Source: Xenorhabdus ehlersii
Lineage (GTDB): Bacteria; Pseudomonadota; Gammaproteobacteria; Enterobacterales; Enterobacteriaceae
Assembly (NCBI RefSeq): GCF_003610465.1
Contig: NZ_RAQI01000001.1
Coordinates: forward strand, 434,001 to 498,000
Direction of reading: 5' to 3'
Length of the DNA: 64,000 nt
Within the stretch, counting starts at the first letter, position 1. The number at the start of each line of letters is the position of its first letter. The position numbers were made by a program, and so were the translations under genes. This document shows, piece after piece, positions 47,620-59,020 of this stretch. Under the pieces are notes generated by a model. That model was not told where the DNA came from and did no database searches. It was given only the letters and a program-made list of their open reading frames with translations.

Positions 47620-49242
47620 ATGTTAAATAAAATCAGCAAAAAAAAGATTAAAACATTAGGTTGTTCTATCAGTATTATATTGAGTAGTATCACATCATCT
47701 TATGCCGCAGTTATTCCACCTGATACACAATTATCGGAAAAACAAGAAATTGTTCGTAATAATGGTGCGGAGCCTGCTTCACTGGATGTCGATAAAGTCG
47801 AAGGTAATATAGCACTAAATATTATCAATGATTTCTTTGATACGTTAGTGGGCACGGATAAACAAGGCCAGATCATACCCAAATTGGCTGCAAGCTGGGA
47901 AACGAAGGATAATAAAACGTGGATTTTCCATTTGAGGAAAGGAATCAAATGGTCTGATGGTACACCCATTACCGCTCATGATGTTGTTTTTAGCTGGCGA
48001 CGGCTGACAAATCCTAAAACACTTTCTCCATATGGTAGCTATTTTGTTGATGCTTCTGTGGTGAATGCCAAAGAGGTTTTGGCCGGAAAGAAAAAAGTGG
48101 AGGAGCTTGGTGTAAAAGCCTTGGATGATTCGACATTGGAGGTAAGGCTAGAAAAACCGGTTGGATATTTTTTGCAGATGCTGGCGTTCTCGATTACGTC
48201 TCCAGTTAGCAAAAAAGTTGTTGAAAAATACGGAGATAAATGGACTCAACCTGAGTTTTTTGTTTCTAGTGGTGCATTTAAATTAGCTGAATGGAAAGTG
48301 AATGAAAAAATTGTTGGAGTGAGAAACCCTTATTATTGGGATAATAAAAATACTGTTATTAATAAAGTAACTTATCTTCCATTGTCATCAGATATATCAG
48401 ATTTAAACCGTTATCTGGCTGGAGAAATAGATATTACATTTACAATTCCATTAGAATCGTTTGCCTCATTAAAGAAAAATATGAGTTCACAAATTCATAT
48501 TTCGCCTATACTTAGCACATATTACTATCAGTTTAACAATAAAGAACCTTTGTTTAAAGATATTAGGATCCGACAAGCGCTAGGTCTTGCTTTGGATAGA
48601 AATATTATTGCCAATAAAGTCGTTGCCCAAGGGCAAATACCTGCTTACACAATCTTGCCTCCTGGAATTGGTGGTTTTAAATTTAAACAACCTGATTATG
48701 TATCATGGACACAAGAGCAACGTAATGAGAAAGCCAAACAGTTATTAAATGAAGCAGGTTTTAATAAAGATCATCCTCTTAAATTTAATTTGGTTTATAA
48801 TTCATCAGGTTTACATAAAAAAGTTGCTATTGCTGCAACCTCAATGTGGAAAAAGAATCTCGGTGTTATTGCTAATATACAAACTGAAGAGTGGAAAGTA
48901 ATGTTGGAGAACGAACATCAAGGTAAATTTGATGTTGTTAGAGGTGGATGGATTGGCGATTATAATAACCCAATGTCTTTTTTTAATATATTTACAACAA
49001 ATCAAACAAATAATACTTCATTTTATTCTAATAAAGACTTTGATAATTGGATTCGTAAAGCAGGAGAAACTAATAAAAAAGAAGATTTTCAACATGCACT
49101 CGATATTATGACAAAAGAGACTCCTATTATACCCGTTTATTACTATGTCACTGCGATATTGGTTAAGCCTTATATTGGTGGTTATCACGCCGATCTGCTG
49201 GGAATGATATCAACGAAGGATCTTTATATTATTAAGCACTAA
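47620..49242 (+). CDS. oppA: Periplasmic oligopeptide-binding protein OppA-like, paralogue 4
   Basis: A 540-residue SBP_bac_5 protein. The start at 47620 (MLNKISKKKIKTLG) has GGGGAG seven bases upstream; the frame is open for 20 more codons from a TTG. Signal peptide ending SITSSYAA; signature WSDGTPITAHDVVFSWRRL; C terminus DLLGMISTKDLYIIKH. Separated from the other paralogues by gltP. No permease genes adjoin it, so it probably feeds a shared Opp transporter encoded elsewhere. Confidence 0.93.
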   Translation: MLNKISKKKIKTLGCSISIILSSITSSYAAVIPPDTQLSEKQEIVRNNGAEPASLDVDKVEGNIALNIINDFFDTLVGTDKQGQIIPKLAASWETKDNKTWIFHLRKGIKWSDGTPITAHDVVFSWRRLTNPKTLSPYGSYFVDASVVNAKEVLAGKKKVEELGVKALDDSTLEVRLEKPVGYFLQMLAFSITSPVSKKVVEKYGDKWTQPEFFVSSGAFKLAEWKVNEKIVGVRNPYYWDNKNTVINKVTYLPLSSDISDLNRYLAGEIDITFTIPLESFASLKKNMSSQIHISPILSTYYYQFNNKEPLFKDIRIRQALGLALDRNIIANKVVAQGQIPAYTILPPGIGGFKFKQPDYVSWTQEQRNEKAKQLLNEAGFNKDHPLKFNLVYNSSGLHKKVAIAATSMWKKNLGVIANIQTEEWKVMLENEHQGKFDVVRGGWIGDYNNPMSFFNIFTTNQTNNTSFYSNKDFDNWIRKAGETNKKEDFQHALDIMTKETPIIPVYYYVTAILVKPYIGGYHADLLGMISTKDLYIIKH

Positions 49243-49247
49243 ATTAA

Positions 49248-49269
49248 AGAGCCTGCTTAAGCAGGCTCT
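49248..49269. terminator. Terminator between convergent oppA paralogue 4 and hicB
   Basis: Nine-bp stem AGAGCCTGC/GCAGGCTCT with a TTAA loop. On the minus strand it is followed by TTTAATTT, favouring hicAB termination; it can form on both strands. Confidence 0.65.
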
Positions 49270-49276
49270 CCATAGT

Positions 49277-49681
49277 CTATTGTAGTGCTTTACGAGCAGC
49301 CAAAGCTAAAAATCCACTGCGGCTACCATATTCGGGATGCTGCTTGACTTTTGCATCAATGCGATTGATTAAACGCAATGGTAAGGTAATATTAATCCGC
49401 TCTGTTTTGTCTTCGAACTGGCTCATATCTACAGGAATTAAAAGCCATTGCCCATTTTTGTATTCACCGGTCTTTTCTACAAGGTGTTCTTGCATGGCTT
49501 TTGGCAATGGGAATTCCAGGTTTTGTTCTTTCATTAACTCGAAATGTGCATTGATCGCAGATTGCGCATCAGAATGTGCTGCTTCAAGTGTGTCACCAGC
49601 AAAGATACACCCTGCAACGTCAGGAAACCAGCCACTGGCACTACCATCTTGATCTATTTCGACAAATGCTGGATATAACAT
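49277..49681 (-). CDS. hicB: Antitoxin HicB
   Basis: A 134-residue antitoxin (E. coli HicB 138). The N-terminal partial RNase H fold (MLYPAFVEIDQDGSASGWF, PDVAGCIFAGDTLEAA) masks the HicA toxin. The C-terminal ribbon-helix-helix-like DNA-binding domain (RINITLPLRLINRIDAKV) autoregulates the operon. Downstream of hicA, the usual toxin-first order. Confidence 0.93.
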   Translation of the reverse strand: MLYPAFVEIDQDGSASGWFPDVAGCIFAGDTLEAAHSDAQSAINAHFELMKEQNLEFPLPKAMQEHLVEKTGEYKNGQWLLIPVDMSQFEDKTERINITLPLRLINRIDAKVKQHPEYGSRSGFLALAARKALQ

Positions 49682-49732
49682 AATTTTATTCCACTTTTAT
49701 CTGTATATTTTTTCTGGGTAATTCGTAATCCA

Positions 49733-49924
49733 TTAACTGGATTGTTTGAGTTTTGCGTCTTTTAGAATCTTGCTGAGAGTTCCTGGTTTAATATCTCTAC
49801 GTGGGTGGGGAACTGTTATCACCGCAGCGAACTCAGGATGAGTGAATTGATGATGACTCCCTTTGATTCGTTTAAGTTTCCAGCCATTTTTTTCCAATAA
49901 TCTCATTAAATCTGAACTGTTCAA
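49733..49924 (-). CDS. hicA: mRNA interferase toxin HicA
   Basis: A 63-residue double-stranded-RNA-binding-fold ribonuclease. The catalytic His24 is in KGSHHQFTHP. The start is TTG at 49924, just behind AAAGGAGG; the only other in-frame Met (residue 7) is too far from that site. hicB follows after 51 bases. Confidence 0.93.
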   Translation of the reverse strand: MNSSDLMRLLEKNGWKLKRIKGSHHQFTHPEFAAVITVPHPRRDIKPGTLSKILKDAKLKQSS

Positions 49925-50003
49925 GCAGCCTCCTTTCCGCTTCGAATATTATATACACACCATACACATTGCTCAAGCGGTTGTTACTATTTGATTTCCA
50001 TGT

Positions 50004-53000
50004 TTAAACCCGAAATTCTGCAGCTAATTGACTGAAACCCAATCCATTCTTTTTTTCCACTTTGATCTGAACAGGAATTCGCTCTTTTAATGCTTCTACA
50101 TGACTAATTACTCCGATAGTCTTTCCTGATGCATTAAGGTGATCCAGTGCATCCAAAGCGATATCCAAAGTTTCAGGATCAAGCGTGCCAAACCCTTCAT
50201 CAAGGAACAGGGATTCTATTTGTGTCTTGTTACTCACTAGATCAGACAAGGCGAGAGCAAGAGCAAGGCTGACAAGGAAACTTTCTCCTCCAGAAAGCGT
50301 TTTGGTATCCCTCGTAGCATCCGCTTGCCAGGTGTCAACGATTTGTAATTCCAGTCCGCCGTCATCTTTGCGTTGCAAGTAGTAGCGCCCATGTAATTTT
50401 TCCAATCGGATATTTGCCAGATGTACGAGATGATCCAATGTCAGACCTTGAGCAAAACGGCGGAATTTCGCGCCATCGGCAGAGCCAATGAGATTATTGA
50501 GATAGCTCCAGTCATCATATGTCTGTTGTAAGAGTGCGATCTGTGCCAGTAACTTGTGTTGGTGTTGACGGCGAGTTGCATTGCTGTTCAATACGATTCT
50601 GACTTCACCTTGTTGTTGGTTATTTTGTTTCAACTTAGTCGTAACGTCGGTCAATATGGTGGATAGTTGTTGAGGTTCATGTTGATTAAGCAATTGTGGC
50701 TGCGTTTCTGTATGTCGCTGTAAGGCCACTTCTGATTCATGATGCCGTGTTTTAGCTTGCAATTGTTGCTGTTCAAGTTTTTCTTGTAACTGTTGTAATT
50801 TTTCCCGCTGTTCTGGTTCCAATAAGGCATGTTCAAAGGATGATTGATCGGGAAAGCCTTGCTGTTCTAAGCCTGTTTGTAAATGGATGATAGCAAGTTT
50901 GTAGTTTTCTTCGGCAATGGTGTGGCTTTTTTCTATTTCACTGGCAGCACCGATTAATTGACTCATTTTGTTTTGCAGTGTTTGCAGATGGAAAACAGCC
51001 TGTTTGTAGGCGATTTCCAATTCATTGGTTTTTTGCTGCAAGGCCTGACGAACAGCAATGATGGATTGTTCGCCAAATAAACACTGACGTTCCTGACGTG
51101 TTTGTTCCAATAACTGCATTTGCTGTTGTTGTTGTTCCCTCAAAGTATGAAGGTGAGTGGAGAGCTTATTTTTTTGTTTGTCTAGTTCACCCAGTTTGCT
51201 TTGCAAGGCTGCTTGTTCTTTTTGTAGTTGCTGCCACTTTTCTCGTGAATCGTGGTAGTTTTTTAATTCTTGTTCACGCTGTTGCAGCCAGTTTTCTATT
51301 TCATGAGAGACAGGAAGTGTGAAAGGGGTCGGCTGTAATGCCGTGTTTAACTGTTGTGCTGTCGCTGCATAGTCGGCTTCTATTTGTTGAGCTTCTGCTG
51401 TCTTTTCTGTCAATTGTTTTTGCGCTGAATCCTGTTTGAATTTTTCCAGTTCAATACTCTTTTCACAGGCTTGGTATTGTTCTCGGTTGGTAGCAAGTGC
51501 TTTTTCGGCTGTTTGATAGTTTTTCTCTGCCTGTAATAGGGCTTCCTGCTGCGCTTGGTTTTGGTGATAAGCAGATTGTCGTTGGCTGATAAAGTAATTA
51601 ACCGTCTTTGTCTCCATCGGTAATTCTGTAGCCTGCAACTGCTGGCAATGGTGTTCCCATTGTTTAACCCATTCCGTCAATTTAGCGTGGTATTGTGCGA
51701 TATTTTTCTGTAATTGTTCGCCATACTGCTGTTGAAGCTGTTGTTTTTGCCGTAGGGTTGTACGATTTTCTTGCAGTTGATCAATCTGTTGACGCAGGGT
51801 TTTCAGGCGCTCTTCTGAATGTGGTAGGGCAATATTCTGGTATTCATTGATTAAAGGATGATGAGTTGAGCCGCAAAGCGGACAAGACTCACCTTCTTTT
51901 AATTGTGCCCGTTCTTTTTCCAGGCTGACTATTCGTTGTTCCAAACGAATTCGATTGGTGAGATCGTCATAATGTTGCTGTTTATCTACCAACTGTTGAT
52001 TGAGGGTTGCGATCTGATCAGGTAAGGCTTTTATCAATGCTTGAGATTGGTTCAATTGGCTTTGATCGGCTGAGATCGCTGTTTGTAACTGTTGGATCTG
52101 GGGAAGCAAGATCTCCAATTGGTTCTGTGATACCAATTTTTTCTGATAATTTTCTAAATTTCTCTGCAACTGTTCCAAAGGATGCTTTTGCTGCAACGTT
52201 GTGAGTTGGTTTTCAGCAGAGGCAAAGCTATTACGCAGTATTTGGCTCTGTTCTTGCTGTTTAGCCAGCTCTGCATTTAATTTATGTAAATAATCGGTTG
52301 TACGGGCAAGCTCTGAGCCAATTTGTTGAGTGCTTTGGGTAAGTTGGTCTATTTTTTCTCGTCGTTCTTTCTGACGGGTGAATAGTTGTTTCCATTCAGG
52401 CAGTTTGCTGTCCAAATTGCAGTAATAAGGGTGCTGCTCATAGTAGGACTCCAACGTCTTTTGTTCGTTATTTAAGGTAGCCGTTCGATCCTGTGTGGCT
52501 TGGTGTTGGGATAAAATGTCTGTGAGATCACGGTTTTGTCCTGCGATTTCTTGTTCAAGTTTCAACAGCTCTTTGGATTGAATATCAATTTTATGATCGA
52601 GTGGCATAATTTGCTCTGAGATGAGCTTTTCTTGCTGATTTTGATGCTGTTGATGCTCTTCCCGCTTTTTCTCCAACTGCGCCAGTTGCTGTTCAGCAGG
52701 TTGCAGCATTGCCAGTTGTTGTTGGCGTTCATGCTCTATTTTTGTGCGTTGTTCCACAATCCGCTGTTTTTCATGAGTGGCGCGGTTTTGTGCATCCCAT
52801 AATGGACGGATTTTCTCTGCTGGTTCGCTAGCAGCAAGTTGTTGCAACTGAGGTTGTGCTTCTTGAATTACTTGCTCAGTTTGCTGTAAAAGTGAAGCAC
52901 TGCTGACCATTGATTGCTGTAGCTCATCCTGTCGCAAAAGCCAATTTTCGGCAGTTTGTAACGCTTTCATTTGTTGGCTGAGTTGGGTTTCTTCTGTAAT

Positions 53001-53684
53001 AAGCTGTTGTTGCTGGTTTTGGTATGCCTGTTGTTGTTCTGGCGTGAGTAATTCAATGGAAGAGGCTTTAGCCTGCTGAATGTTCAGTTCAGATTGTGCC
53101 TCTTTATGACGTTGGTAAATTTCCTGGGACAGGATGCCGTAAATTTCTGTACCAGTTAGCTCTTCCAGTAGATCTGCCCGATCTTTATCCTGTGCATTTA
53201 AAAATGCGGCAAAATTTCCCTGTGACAAAAGCATGGATTTGGTAAAACGGCTGAAATCCAGTCCAGTTATTTCGGCAATTTTTTCTTTTTTCTCTGGAAT
53301 TTTATCAGCCAGAATTTTTCCCTCTTTTTTGAGGGCCAATTCTCCTTTTGGGGGTTGGAGTTTGCCATTTGCTTGGTTGCGAGCACGGCGCTGACTCCAA
53401 AATGCCCGATAAGCAATGCCTTTGACTTCAAATTCTACTTCAGCAAGGCACTCTGCGGTATGACGGGTCATTAATTCATTTTGCGAAGCAGAAATAGTAT
53501 TGAGCCTTGGTGTTTCATGATACAGGGCGAGGCAAATGGCATCCAATAAGGAGGTTTTTCCTGCACCAGTTGGGCCAATAATGGCAAATAATCCATTGCT
53601 GGCAAATGGTTCTGCCGTAAAGTCAATTTTCCACTCACCTTGCAGGGAATTGATATTTTTCAGCCGTAAGCTAAGAATTTTCAT
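50004..53684 (-). CDS. sbcC: DNA double-strand nuclease subunit SbcC (Rad50-like)
   Basis: SMC-like ATPase that with SbcD opens hairpins and processes protein-blocked DNA ends. It has 1226 residues (E. coli 1048, the extra length lying in the coiled coils). Walker [15 protein letters not shown] near the N terminus; long Gln-rich coiled coils; the zinc hook [12 protein letters not shown] near residue 600; signature [19 protein letters not shown]; Walker [12 protein letters not shown] near the C terminus. The sbcD stop lies 17 bases upstream of its start, so the genes form one operon. Confidence 0.96.
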   Translation of the reverse strand: MKILSLRLKNINSLQGEWKIDFTAEPFASNGLFAIIGPTGAGKTSLLDAICLALYHETPRLNTISASQNELMTRHTAECLAEVEFEVKGIAYRAFWSQRRARNQANGKLQPPKGELALKKEGKILADKIPEKKEKIAEITGLDFSRFTKSMLLSQGNFAAFLNAQDKDRADLLEELTGTEIYGILSQEIYQRHKEAQSELNIQQAKASSIELLTPEQQQAYQNQQQQLITEETQLSQQMKALQTAENWLLRQDELQQSMVSSASLLQQTEQVIQEAQPQLQQLAASEPAEKIRPLWDAQNRATHEKQRIVEQRTKIEHERQQQLAMLQPAEQQLAQLEKKREEHQQHQNQQEKLISEQIMPLDHKIDIQSKELLKLEQEIAGQNRDLTDILSQHQATQDRTATLNNEQKTLESYYEQHPYYCNLDSKLPEWKQLFTRQKERREKIDQLTQSTQQIGSELARTTDYLHKLNAELAKQQEQSQILRNSFASAENQLTTLQQKHPLEQLQRNLENYQKKLVSQNQLEILLPQIQQLQTAISADQSQLNQSQALIKALPDQIATLNQQLVDKQQHYDDLTNRIRLEQRIVSLEKERAQLKEGESCPLCGSTHHPLINEYQNIALPHSEERLKTLRQQIDQLQENRTTLRQKQQLQQQYGEQLQKNIAQYHAKLTEWVKQWEHHCQQLQATELPMETKTVNYFISQRQSAYHQNQAQQEALLQAEKNYQTAEKALATNREQYQACEKSIELEKFKQDSAQKQLTEKTAEAQQIEADYAATAQQLNTALQPTPFTLPVSHEIENWLQQREQELKNYHDSREKWQQLQKEQAALQSKLGELDKQKNKLSTHLHTLREQQQQQMQLLEQTRQERQCLFGEQSIIAVRQALQQKTNELEIAYKQAVFHLQTLQNKMSQLIGAASEIEKSHTIAEENYKLAIIHLQTGLEQQGFPDQSSFEHALLEPEQREKLQQLQEKLEQQQLQAKTRHHESEVALQRHTETQPQLLNQHEPQQLSTILTDVTTKLKQNNQQQGEVRIVLNSNATRRQHQHKLLAQIALLQQTYDDWSYLNNLIGSADGAKFRRFAQGLTLDHLVHLANIRLEKLHGRYYLQRKDDGGLELQIVDTWQADATRDTKTLSGGESFLVSLALALALSDLVSNKTQIESLFLDEGFGTLDPETLDIALDALDHLNASGKTIGVISHVEALKERIPVQIKVEKKNGLGFSQLAAEFRV

Positions 53685-53701
53685 GGCATGTTCTCTTCAT
53701 G

Positions 53702-54919
53702 TTATTGCTGAGAAATATCATCCAGCGTTTGTTTAAACAACGTGGTCAGGCGTTGTTTTTGCGCGGGATCATCGATTTCAGCCAGCGCCAAACGACGTTC
53801 AAAGACTTCATCTACGCTTAGCTCGGTAAGTGTTTCTTTATTTTGTTCAGACAATGACAGTTGGCGAGCGCTTTTGCTGCGGCGTAGCAGAATAATCTCA
53901 ACAGGCAGGCCTTCACTGAGGGTTTGGATGCGTTTTTGGATATCGGGCAGGTAATCTTGGGTTGCGACTTCAATATCCAGCCAAACCGGACGCTCTCCTT
54001 GATATTCCTTGAAAGAGTGTAATTGCTCTTCAATTTGTTGCAAATTACCACGAATAAGCTGCATAGGCTGATAATATGGGATCGGTAAAAGTGTGATGCT
54101 ATCGAGTTTACCTGATTTAAAGTCCACTAAGCAGACGCTTTTTTCTTGTCCCACTTCATCAAAACTGAGTGGAATGGGGGAGCCGCTATAGCGGATATGC
54201 TCTGATTTACCGATGACTTGCGGGCGGTGGATATGCCCCAGTGCAATATAGTCAGCAGGAGGGAAGGATTGTGCGGGGAAGGCCTCTAATGTGCCAATGT
54301 AAATATCGCGAACGGAATCCGTAGTGGAAGCTCCCACCGTAGTGAGGTGACCAGTGGCAATAATCGGTAATGGCTGGCCGAGCTGCTCTCGTAATGCACA
54401 AGCTTGCTGATAGAGTCTGTGGTAATGTTCGGTGATGGCATCCTGTAGCGCCTGCTGTTTTTGTGCGTCAGATTGCCCCGCCTGGCTGGTGATGATATCC
54501 CGTGGACGCAGATAGGGAATAGCGCAGAGAATCGCTCCGGCATTACTGTCTCTGCCATACAGGATCTTTATCTGCTGTGCTATATCTTTGGTTTCAGCAT
54601 TAGCAATCACAGTGGTATTCAGGTAAGAGAGAAGGGATTTAGATTCATTGAGTGTGGCAACGGAATCATGGTTTCCACCGAGAATGACAAGTTGGCAGCC
54701 TGTGGGCTGTAGTGCCACAATGAATTTGTTATAAAGTTCGCGTGCGTAGCTGGGTGGGGAGCCGGTATCAAAAATATCACCGGCAATAATGAGTGCGTCA
54801 ACTTGATGCTGTACGATCTTTTCAATCAGCCATTGCAAAAAATACTTATGTTCAGCGGCGCGGCTTTTAGTAAAGAAATATTGGCCAAGATGCCAGTCAG
54901 ATGTATGAATGATTCGCAT
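53702..54919 (-). CDS. sbcD: DNA double-strand nuclease subunit SbcD (Mre11-like)
   Basis: Mn-dependent nuclease subunit of SbcCD, 405 residues (E. coli 400). Metallophosphatase motifs in order: SDWHLGQ, AGDIFDTG, GGNHDS, ATGHLT and GHIHRPQ. Divergent from phoB with about 290 bases between them, as in E. coli; first gene of the sbcDC operon. Confidence 0.97.
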   Translation of the reverse strand: MRIIHTSDWHLGQYFFTKSRAAEHKYFLQWLIEKIVQHQVDALIIAGDIFDTGSPPSYARELYNKFIVALQPTGCQLVILGGNHDSVATLNESKSLLSYLNTTVIANAETKDIAQQIKILYGRDSNAGAILCAIPYLRPRDIITSQAGQSDAQKQQALQDAITEHYHRLYQQACALREQLGQPLPIIATGHLTTVGASTTDSVRDIYIGTLEAFPAQSFPPADYIALGHIHRPQVIGKSEHIRYSGSPIPLSFDEVGQEKSVCLVDFKSGKLDSITLLPIPYYQPMQLIRGNLQQIEEQLHSFKEYQGERPVWLDIEVATQDYLPDIQKRIQTLSEGLPVEIILLRRSKSARQLSLSEQNKETLTELSVDEVFERRLALAEIDDPAQKQRLTTLFKQTLDDISQQ

Positions 54920-55131
54920 GATTTTCCCGCCGTTGCCCTAATTGTTTTTCTAGCCCGCTACTTATCGCCTGTTGCAGGTGCTAATTATAATGGCAGTGTG
55001 AGGGATGTCCTGTGTAATTTGGCATCCTTTACTGAATTTTCGAGCTGGTTTGCATTTCTAATGAAATATGACAAAGATGCAGGATTTTCTTTGGAAACCA
55101 GTTTGTATCTTGTTAATTGAGAAATAAGGAA

Positions 55132-55161
55132 TTTCATAAAAGTGTCATAAAATTGACTCAT
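55132..55161 (+). promoter_or_regulatory. Pho box upstream of phoB
   Basis: TTTCATAAAAG followed by TGTCATAAAAT and TGACTCAT: 11-base direct repeats closely matching the E. coli phoB Pho box (TTTCATAAATCTGTCATAAATCTGACGCAT). It ends 50 bases before the phoB start and predicts autoactivation by PhoB under phosphate limitation. Confidence 0.85.
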
Positions 55162-55211
55162 AATATTTGCAGTGAAAGTCACTCACCTTAATGATATTAA
55201 CGGGATTGATC

Positions 55212-55901
55212 ATGGTTAAACGCATTTTGGTCGTTGAAGATGAAGTGCCGATTCGTGAAATGGTTTGTTTTGCATTGGAGCAAAGCGGTTATGAAGCCAT
55301 TGAAGCCGAAGATTACGATACAGCAATAAGACGTTTGTCTGAGCCTTATCCTGATTTGGTATTATTGGACTGGATGCTGCCAGGAGGTTCTGGGATACAA
55401 CTTATCCGGCAAATGAAGCGGGATAATAACGTTAAGGCGATCCCTGTCATTATGGTCACGGCTCGGGTGGAGGAGGAGGATCGGGTACGTGGTTTAGATG
55501 TCGGTGCTGATGACTATATAACGAAGCCGTTTTCACCTAAGGAATTGATTGCCCGGGTTAAGGCTGTTTTGCGGCGTATTTTACCTATAGAGTCGGAAGA
55601 CATTATTGATATGGATGGATTGATTCTGGATCCATCATCCCACCGCGTTTCCAGTCAGGGACAAGATTTGGAAATGGGGCCAACTGAATTCAAACTTCTC
55701 CACTTTTTTATGACTCATCCTGAGCGTGTTTATAGTCGTGAACAGTTACTCAACTATGTGTGGGGAACAAATGTTTATGTGGAAGATCGTACGGTTGATG
55801 TACATATCCGACGGTTGCGTAAAGCGTTGGAGATAGGGGATCACGCTAAGATGGTACAAACAGTGCGTGGTACAGGTTATCGCTTTTCTACCCGCTATTG
55901 A
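55212..55901 (+). CDS. phoB: Phosphate regulon response regulator PhoB
   Basis: OmpR-family transcription activator, 229 residues from the ATG at 55212 ([11 protein letters not shown]), the E. coli length; a start seven codons earlier is not supported by homology. Receiver domain with the acidic pocket at 10-11, phosphorylated Asp53 (LLDWMLPG) and Lys at [10 protein letters not shown]-terminal winged helix ([23 protein letters not shown]). phoR starts 19 bases after the stop. Confidence 0.97.
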   Translation: MVKRILVVEDEVPIREMVCFALEQSGYEAIEAEDYDTAIRRLSEPYPDLVLLDWMLPGGSGIQLIRQMKRDNNVKAIPVIMVTARVEEEDRVRGLDVGADDYITKPFSPKELIARVKAVLRRILPIESEDIIDMDGLILDPSSHRVSSQGQDLEMGPTEFKLLHFFMTHPERVYSREQLLNYVWGTNVYVEDRTVDVHIRRLRKALEIGDHAKMVQTVRGTGYRFSTRY

Positions 55902-55920
55902 CTGTTTGGAGTAAAGTCAC

Positions 55921-57231
55921 GTGCTTGAGCGTTTATCTTGGAAAAAGTTGGTATGGGGGCTTGTGCTTTTTTGCTTGCCCGCTGTCATTTTGTCTCTTTT
56001 TATCGGTTACTTGGCATGGCTGCTGGTTATCGCACTGTTTTTGGCTCTGGTATGGCATGGCTATAATTTGCTGAAATTATCCGATTGGTTATGGTTGGAT
56101 CGCAATATGTTACCGCCTGTCGGTCGTGGCGGCTGGGAACCTATCTTTTATGGTATTTACCAGATGCAGCAACGCAATCGTAAACGGCGTCGTGAACTCG
56201 CATTACTCATCAAACGCTTTCGTAGCGGGGCTGAATCATTGCCGGATGCCATGGTGATAATGACCACGGAAGGCAATATTTTTTGGTGTAATCGTCTGGC
56301 ACAACATTTACTAGGGTTCCGCTGGCCTGAAGATAATGGTCAGCATATTTTCAACCTGCTTCGCTATCCTGATTTCAGCCGTTATATCACAGCGAATGAT
56401 TTTTCCCACCCTCTGTCCATCGAATTGAATAATGGCAATATGATGGAGTTCCGCATTATGCCTTATTCTGAGAAGCAATTATTGATGGTCGCGCGTGACA
56501 TTACCCAAAAACGACTGTTGGAAAATGCCAGACGGGATTTTTTTGCCAATGTGAGTCATGAACTCAAAACTCCTCTCACTGTACTGCAAGGTTATCTGGA
56601 AATGATGGAGGATCAGGCGTTCGGCAATAAGGTGAACCAGAAGGTTATCGGTACGATGCGGGAACAAATACGAAGAATGGATGGCCTGGTGCAGCAACTG
56701 ATGCATCTTTCCAAAATTGAAGGGGGGCCACAAGTGGATATGAATGAAGCCGTGGATGTTCCTAACATGTTGAAAATATTGCAACGGGAAGCGTTGGCCC
56801 TGGGAAATGAGCAGTATGATATTGTGTTTGATATCGATGAAACACTGAATGTATTTGGTAATGAAGAACAACTGCGCAGTGTAATGTCTAACCTTATTTA
56901 TAATGCCATCAAACATACCCCGCCGGGCACAAGGATTGAGGTGAGTTGGCGACATGTTTCCCAAGGTGCACTGTTCAAAGTGAAAGATAATGGTGGTGGG
57001 ATTAGCGCGGAACATTTACCACGTCTGACAGAACGTTTTTATCGCGTCGATCGAGCGCGTTCACGTCAAACTGGGGGAAATGGGTTAGGTTTGGCGATAG
57101 TGAAACATGCATTGCATCACTACAATACTCATCTTGATATTGCGAGTACTTTAGGAAAGGGCTCAGTTTTTAGCTTTTTATTGGCGTCTAGGCTTATAGC
57201 TGCTGCCAAAAACAGTTTTATGACAAAATGA
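55921..57231 (+). CDS. phoR: Phosphate regulon sensor kinase PhoR
   Basis: A 436-residue inner-membrane kinase (E. coli 431) that activates PhoB when phosphate is scarce, signalled through PstSCAB-PhoU. Start GTG at 55921. Membrane region at about 9-48, PAS domain ([17 protein letters not shown]), phospho-accepting His213 in [11 protein letters not shown] box [15 protein letters not shown]1 DNGGGIS and G2 [12 protein letters not shown]. The operon ends at the hairpin at 57329-57360. Confidence 0.97.
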   Translation: MLERLSWKKLVWGLVLFCLPAVILSLFIGYLAWLLVIALFLALVWHGYNLLKLSDWLWLDRNMLPPVGRGGWEPIFYGIYQMQQRNRKRRRELALLIKRFRSGAESLPDAMVIMTTEGNIFWCNRLAQHLLGFRWPEDNGQHIFNLLRYPDFSRYITANDFSHPLSIELNNGNMMEFRIMPYSEKQLLMVARDITQKRLLENARRDFFANVSHELKTPLTVLQGYLEMMEDQAFGNKVNQKVIGTMREQIRRMDGLVQQLMHLSKIEGGPQVDMNEAVDVPNMLKILQREALALGNEQYDIVFDIDETLNVFGNEEQLRSVMSNLIYNAIKHTPPGTRIEVSWRHVSQGALFKVKDNGGGISAEHLPRLTERFYRVDRARSRQTGGNGLGLAIVKHALHHYNTHLDIASTLGKGSVFSFLLASRLIAAAKNSFMTK

Positions 57232-57328
57232 TTTATTAATCGCCATGAACAAAAAATGCGCATGAGCAAAAAAACACACAAATCATATAGTGTGTATTCA
57301 ATGATAGATAACAATAATAACTGATTTT

Positions 57329-57360
57329 AAAAACCAGTTCAGGATATTGTTCTGGTTTTT
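57329..57360 (+). terminator. phoBR terminator
   Basis: Nine-bp stem AAAAACCAG/CTGGTTTTT with a 14-base loop; the stem's own T-run provides the tract. About 100 bases after the phoR stop. Confidence 0.6.
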
Positions 57361-57585
57361 GGTTTTGTGCTTGCCTTTTAGCGCTATAAAAGTTTTACTT
57401 GGGGACAGTTATTGGCGATTCTAGCTGTTATTACTACTATCATTCTGTATCTTGCGATTATCAGTGAATATTATGTTGCTCACTGACGGTTAAATCAGAA
57501 TTCGGTCTCGCCAGTGAAATTCAAGTGCTAGCGATAGTTACTGTCGCAGATGCATCTCTTTTGGCAAAATACATTAACAATCATT
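57361..57585 (+). other. Region between phoBR terminator and brnQ with a short hydrophobic frame
   Basis: A startless open frame at 57382-57486 encodes a hydrophobic stretch (GQLLAILAVITTIILYLAII) and then stops. It could be a remnant of a membrane protein or a chance frame. No brnQ control site was identified. Confidence 0.2.
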
Positions 57586-58926
57586 ATGGCATACCGTTTA
57601 TCATCTAAGGATATTTGGGCATTAGGCTTTATGACCTTTGCCTTGTTTGTTGGTGCGGGAAATATTATTTTTCCGCCTATGGTTGGCTTGCAGGCAGGAG
57701 AGAATGTTTGGATCTCAGCCGCCGGTTTTTTGCTAACCGCTGTTGGCTTGCCAGTCATTACTGTCATTGCGTTGGCAAAAGTGGGTGGGGGCATTGAAGC
57801 ACTCAGTACACCGATTGGAAAAACTGCAGGTCTGATTCTGGCAACTGTCTGCTATTTAGCTGTCGGCCCCCTGTTTGCAACACCTAGAACCGCAACGGTT
57901 TCTTTTGAAGTGGGTATTGCACCACTTACCGGAACAGGTGATCTTCCTTTATTTATCTATAGCGTGATCTATTTTGCACTCGTGGTGCTGATTTCATTGT
58001 ATCCAGGAAAACTACTGGATAACGTTGGCCATATATTGGCTCCAATCAAAATCGTGGCGTTAGCCATTTTGGGAATTGCGGCTGTGTTGTGGCCGGCAGG
58101 TGGCCCTGTTCCTGCTATTGAAACTTATCGGGAAATTCCGTTTTCAAATGGCTTTGTCAATGGCTATTTGACAATGGATACACTGGCCGCAATGGTATTC
58201 GGTATTGTTATTGTCAATGCGGCCCGTTCCAGAGGGGTTGAAGCTTCTTCTCTGTTGACGCGCTATGCCATGTGGGCTGGTTTGATTGCTGGTCTTAGCT
58301 TGACGCTGGTGTACCTCTCTTTGTTCAAACTTGGGGAAGGTAGTGGCACATTAGTGCCTACAGCAGAGAATGGTGCTGTGATTTTGCACGCCTATGTCCA
58401 AAATATTTTTGGTGACTACGGCAGTTTCTTCCTCGCGCTACTGATTTTTGTTGCCTGTATGGTGACTGCTGTCGGTTTGACTTGTGCTTGCTCTGAATTT
58501 TTCAGCCGTTATTTGCCATTGTCTTATCGTGCTCTGGTACTGATTTTAGGTACATTCTCCATGCTGGTTTCTAACATGGGCTTAAGTCACTTGATTAAGT
58601 TCTCAATTCCAGTACTGACGGCAATTTATCCACCCTGTATCGCGCTGATATTACTGAGCTTTACAATCCGTTGGTGGAATAATTTCACCCGCATTTTGGC
58701 TCCTGCCATGTCTATCAGTTTGCTGTTTGGAATTTTGGATGCAATAAAAGCTTCTGAGTATTTATCCCATTTACTACCAGGGTGGGCGAATCATTTGCCA
58801 TTAGCGGATCAGGGTTTGGCTTGGTTATTGCCTACTTTGCTGACGATTGTTGTGTGCGCCATTTATGATCGCATCGTAGGAGGCGTAAAACTCCCAAAGT
58901 ATGAAGTGCAGCCTGAAGAGAAGTAG
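57586..58926 (+). CDS. brnQ: Branched-chain amino acid:cation symporter BrnQ
   Basis: LIVCS-family inner-membrane transporter for leucine, isoleucine and valine, 446 residues from 57586 ([15 protein letters not shown]), aligned with the E. coli start; an ATG 12 codons upstream is possible. About twelve membrane segments. Conserved stretches are [39 protein letters not shown] and [20 protein letters not shown]. Downstream of phoR, as in E. coli. Confidence 0.96.
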   Translation: MAYRLSSKDIWALGFMTFALFVGAGNIIFPPMVGLQAGENVWISAAGFLLTAVGLPVITVIALAKVGGGIEALSTPIGKTAGLILATVCYLAVGPLFATPRTATVSFEVGIAPLTGTGDLPLFIYSVIYFALVVLISLYPGKLLDNVGHILAPIKIVALAILGIAAVLWPAGGPVPAIETYREIPFSNGFVNGYLTMDTLAAMVFGIVIVNAARSRGVEASSLLTRYAMWAGLIAGLSLTLVYLSLFKLGEGSGTLVPTAENGAVILHAYVQNIFGDYGSFFLALLIFVACMVTAVGLTCACSEFFSRYLPLSYRALVLILGTFSMLVSNMGLSHLIKFSIPVLTAIYPPCIALILLSFTIRWWNNFTRILAPAMSISLLFGILDAIKASEYLSHLLPGWANHLPLADQGLAWLLPTLLTIVVCAIYDRIVGGVKLPKYEVQPEEK

Positions 58927-58968
58927 GAATAAAATTTGTTCATGATGTAAATGACGTTATTAGATGAT

Positions 58969-59005
58969 AAAAGGGTGAGCCGCTGAAAACGGCTCACCCT
59001 TTTTT
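58969..59005. terminator. Bidirectional terminator between brnQ and ggt
   Basis: A 14-bp stem AAAAGGGTGAGCCG/CGGCTCACCCTTTT with a 7-base loop, flanked by A and T runs; serves the convergent brnQ and ggt genes. Confidence 0.88.
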
Positions 59006-59020
59006 GTTGAGTTATTCGGG

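Noticed and set aside
50700..53100. Low-complexity Gln-rich repeats in sbcC as a possible DNA repeat array
   Set aside because: They encode the normal SbcC coiled coils; no regular unit length, so not a CRISPR or tandem array.
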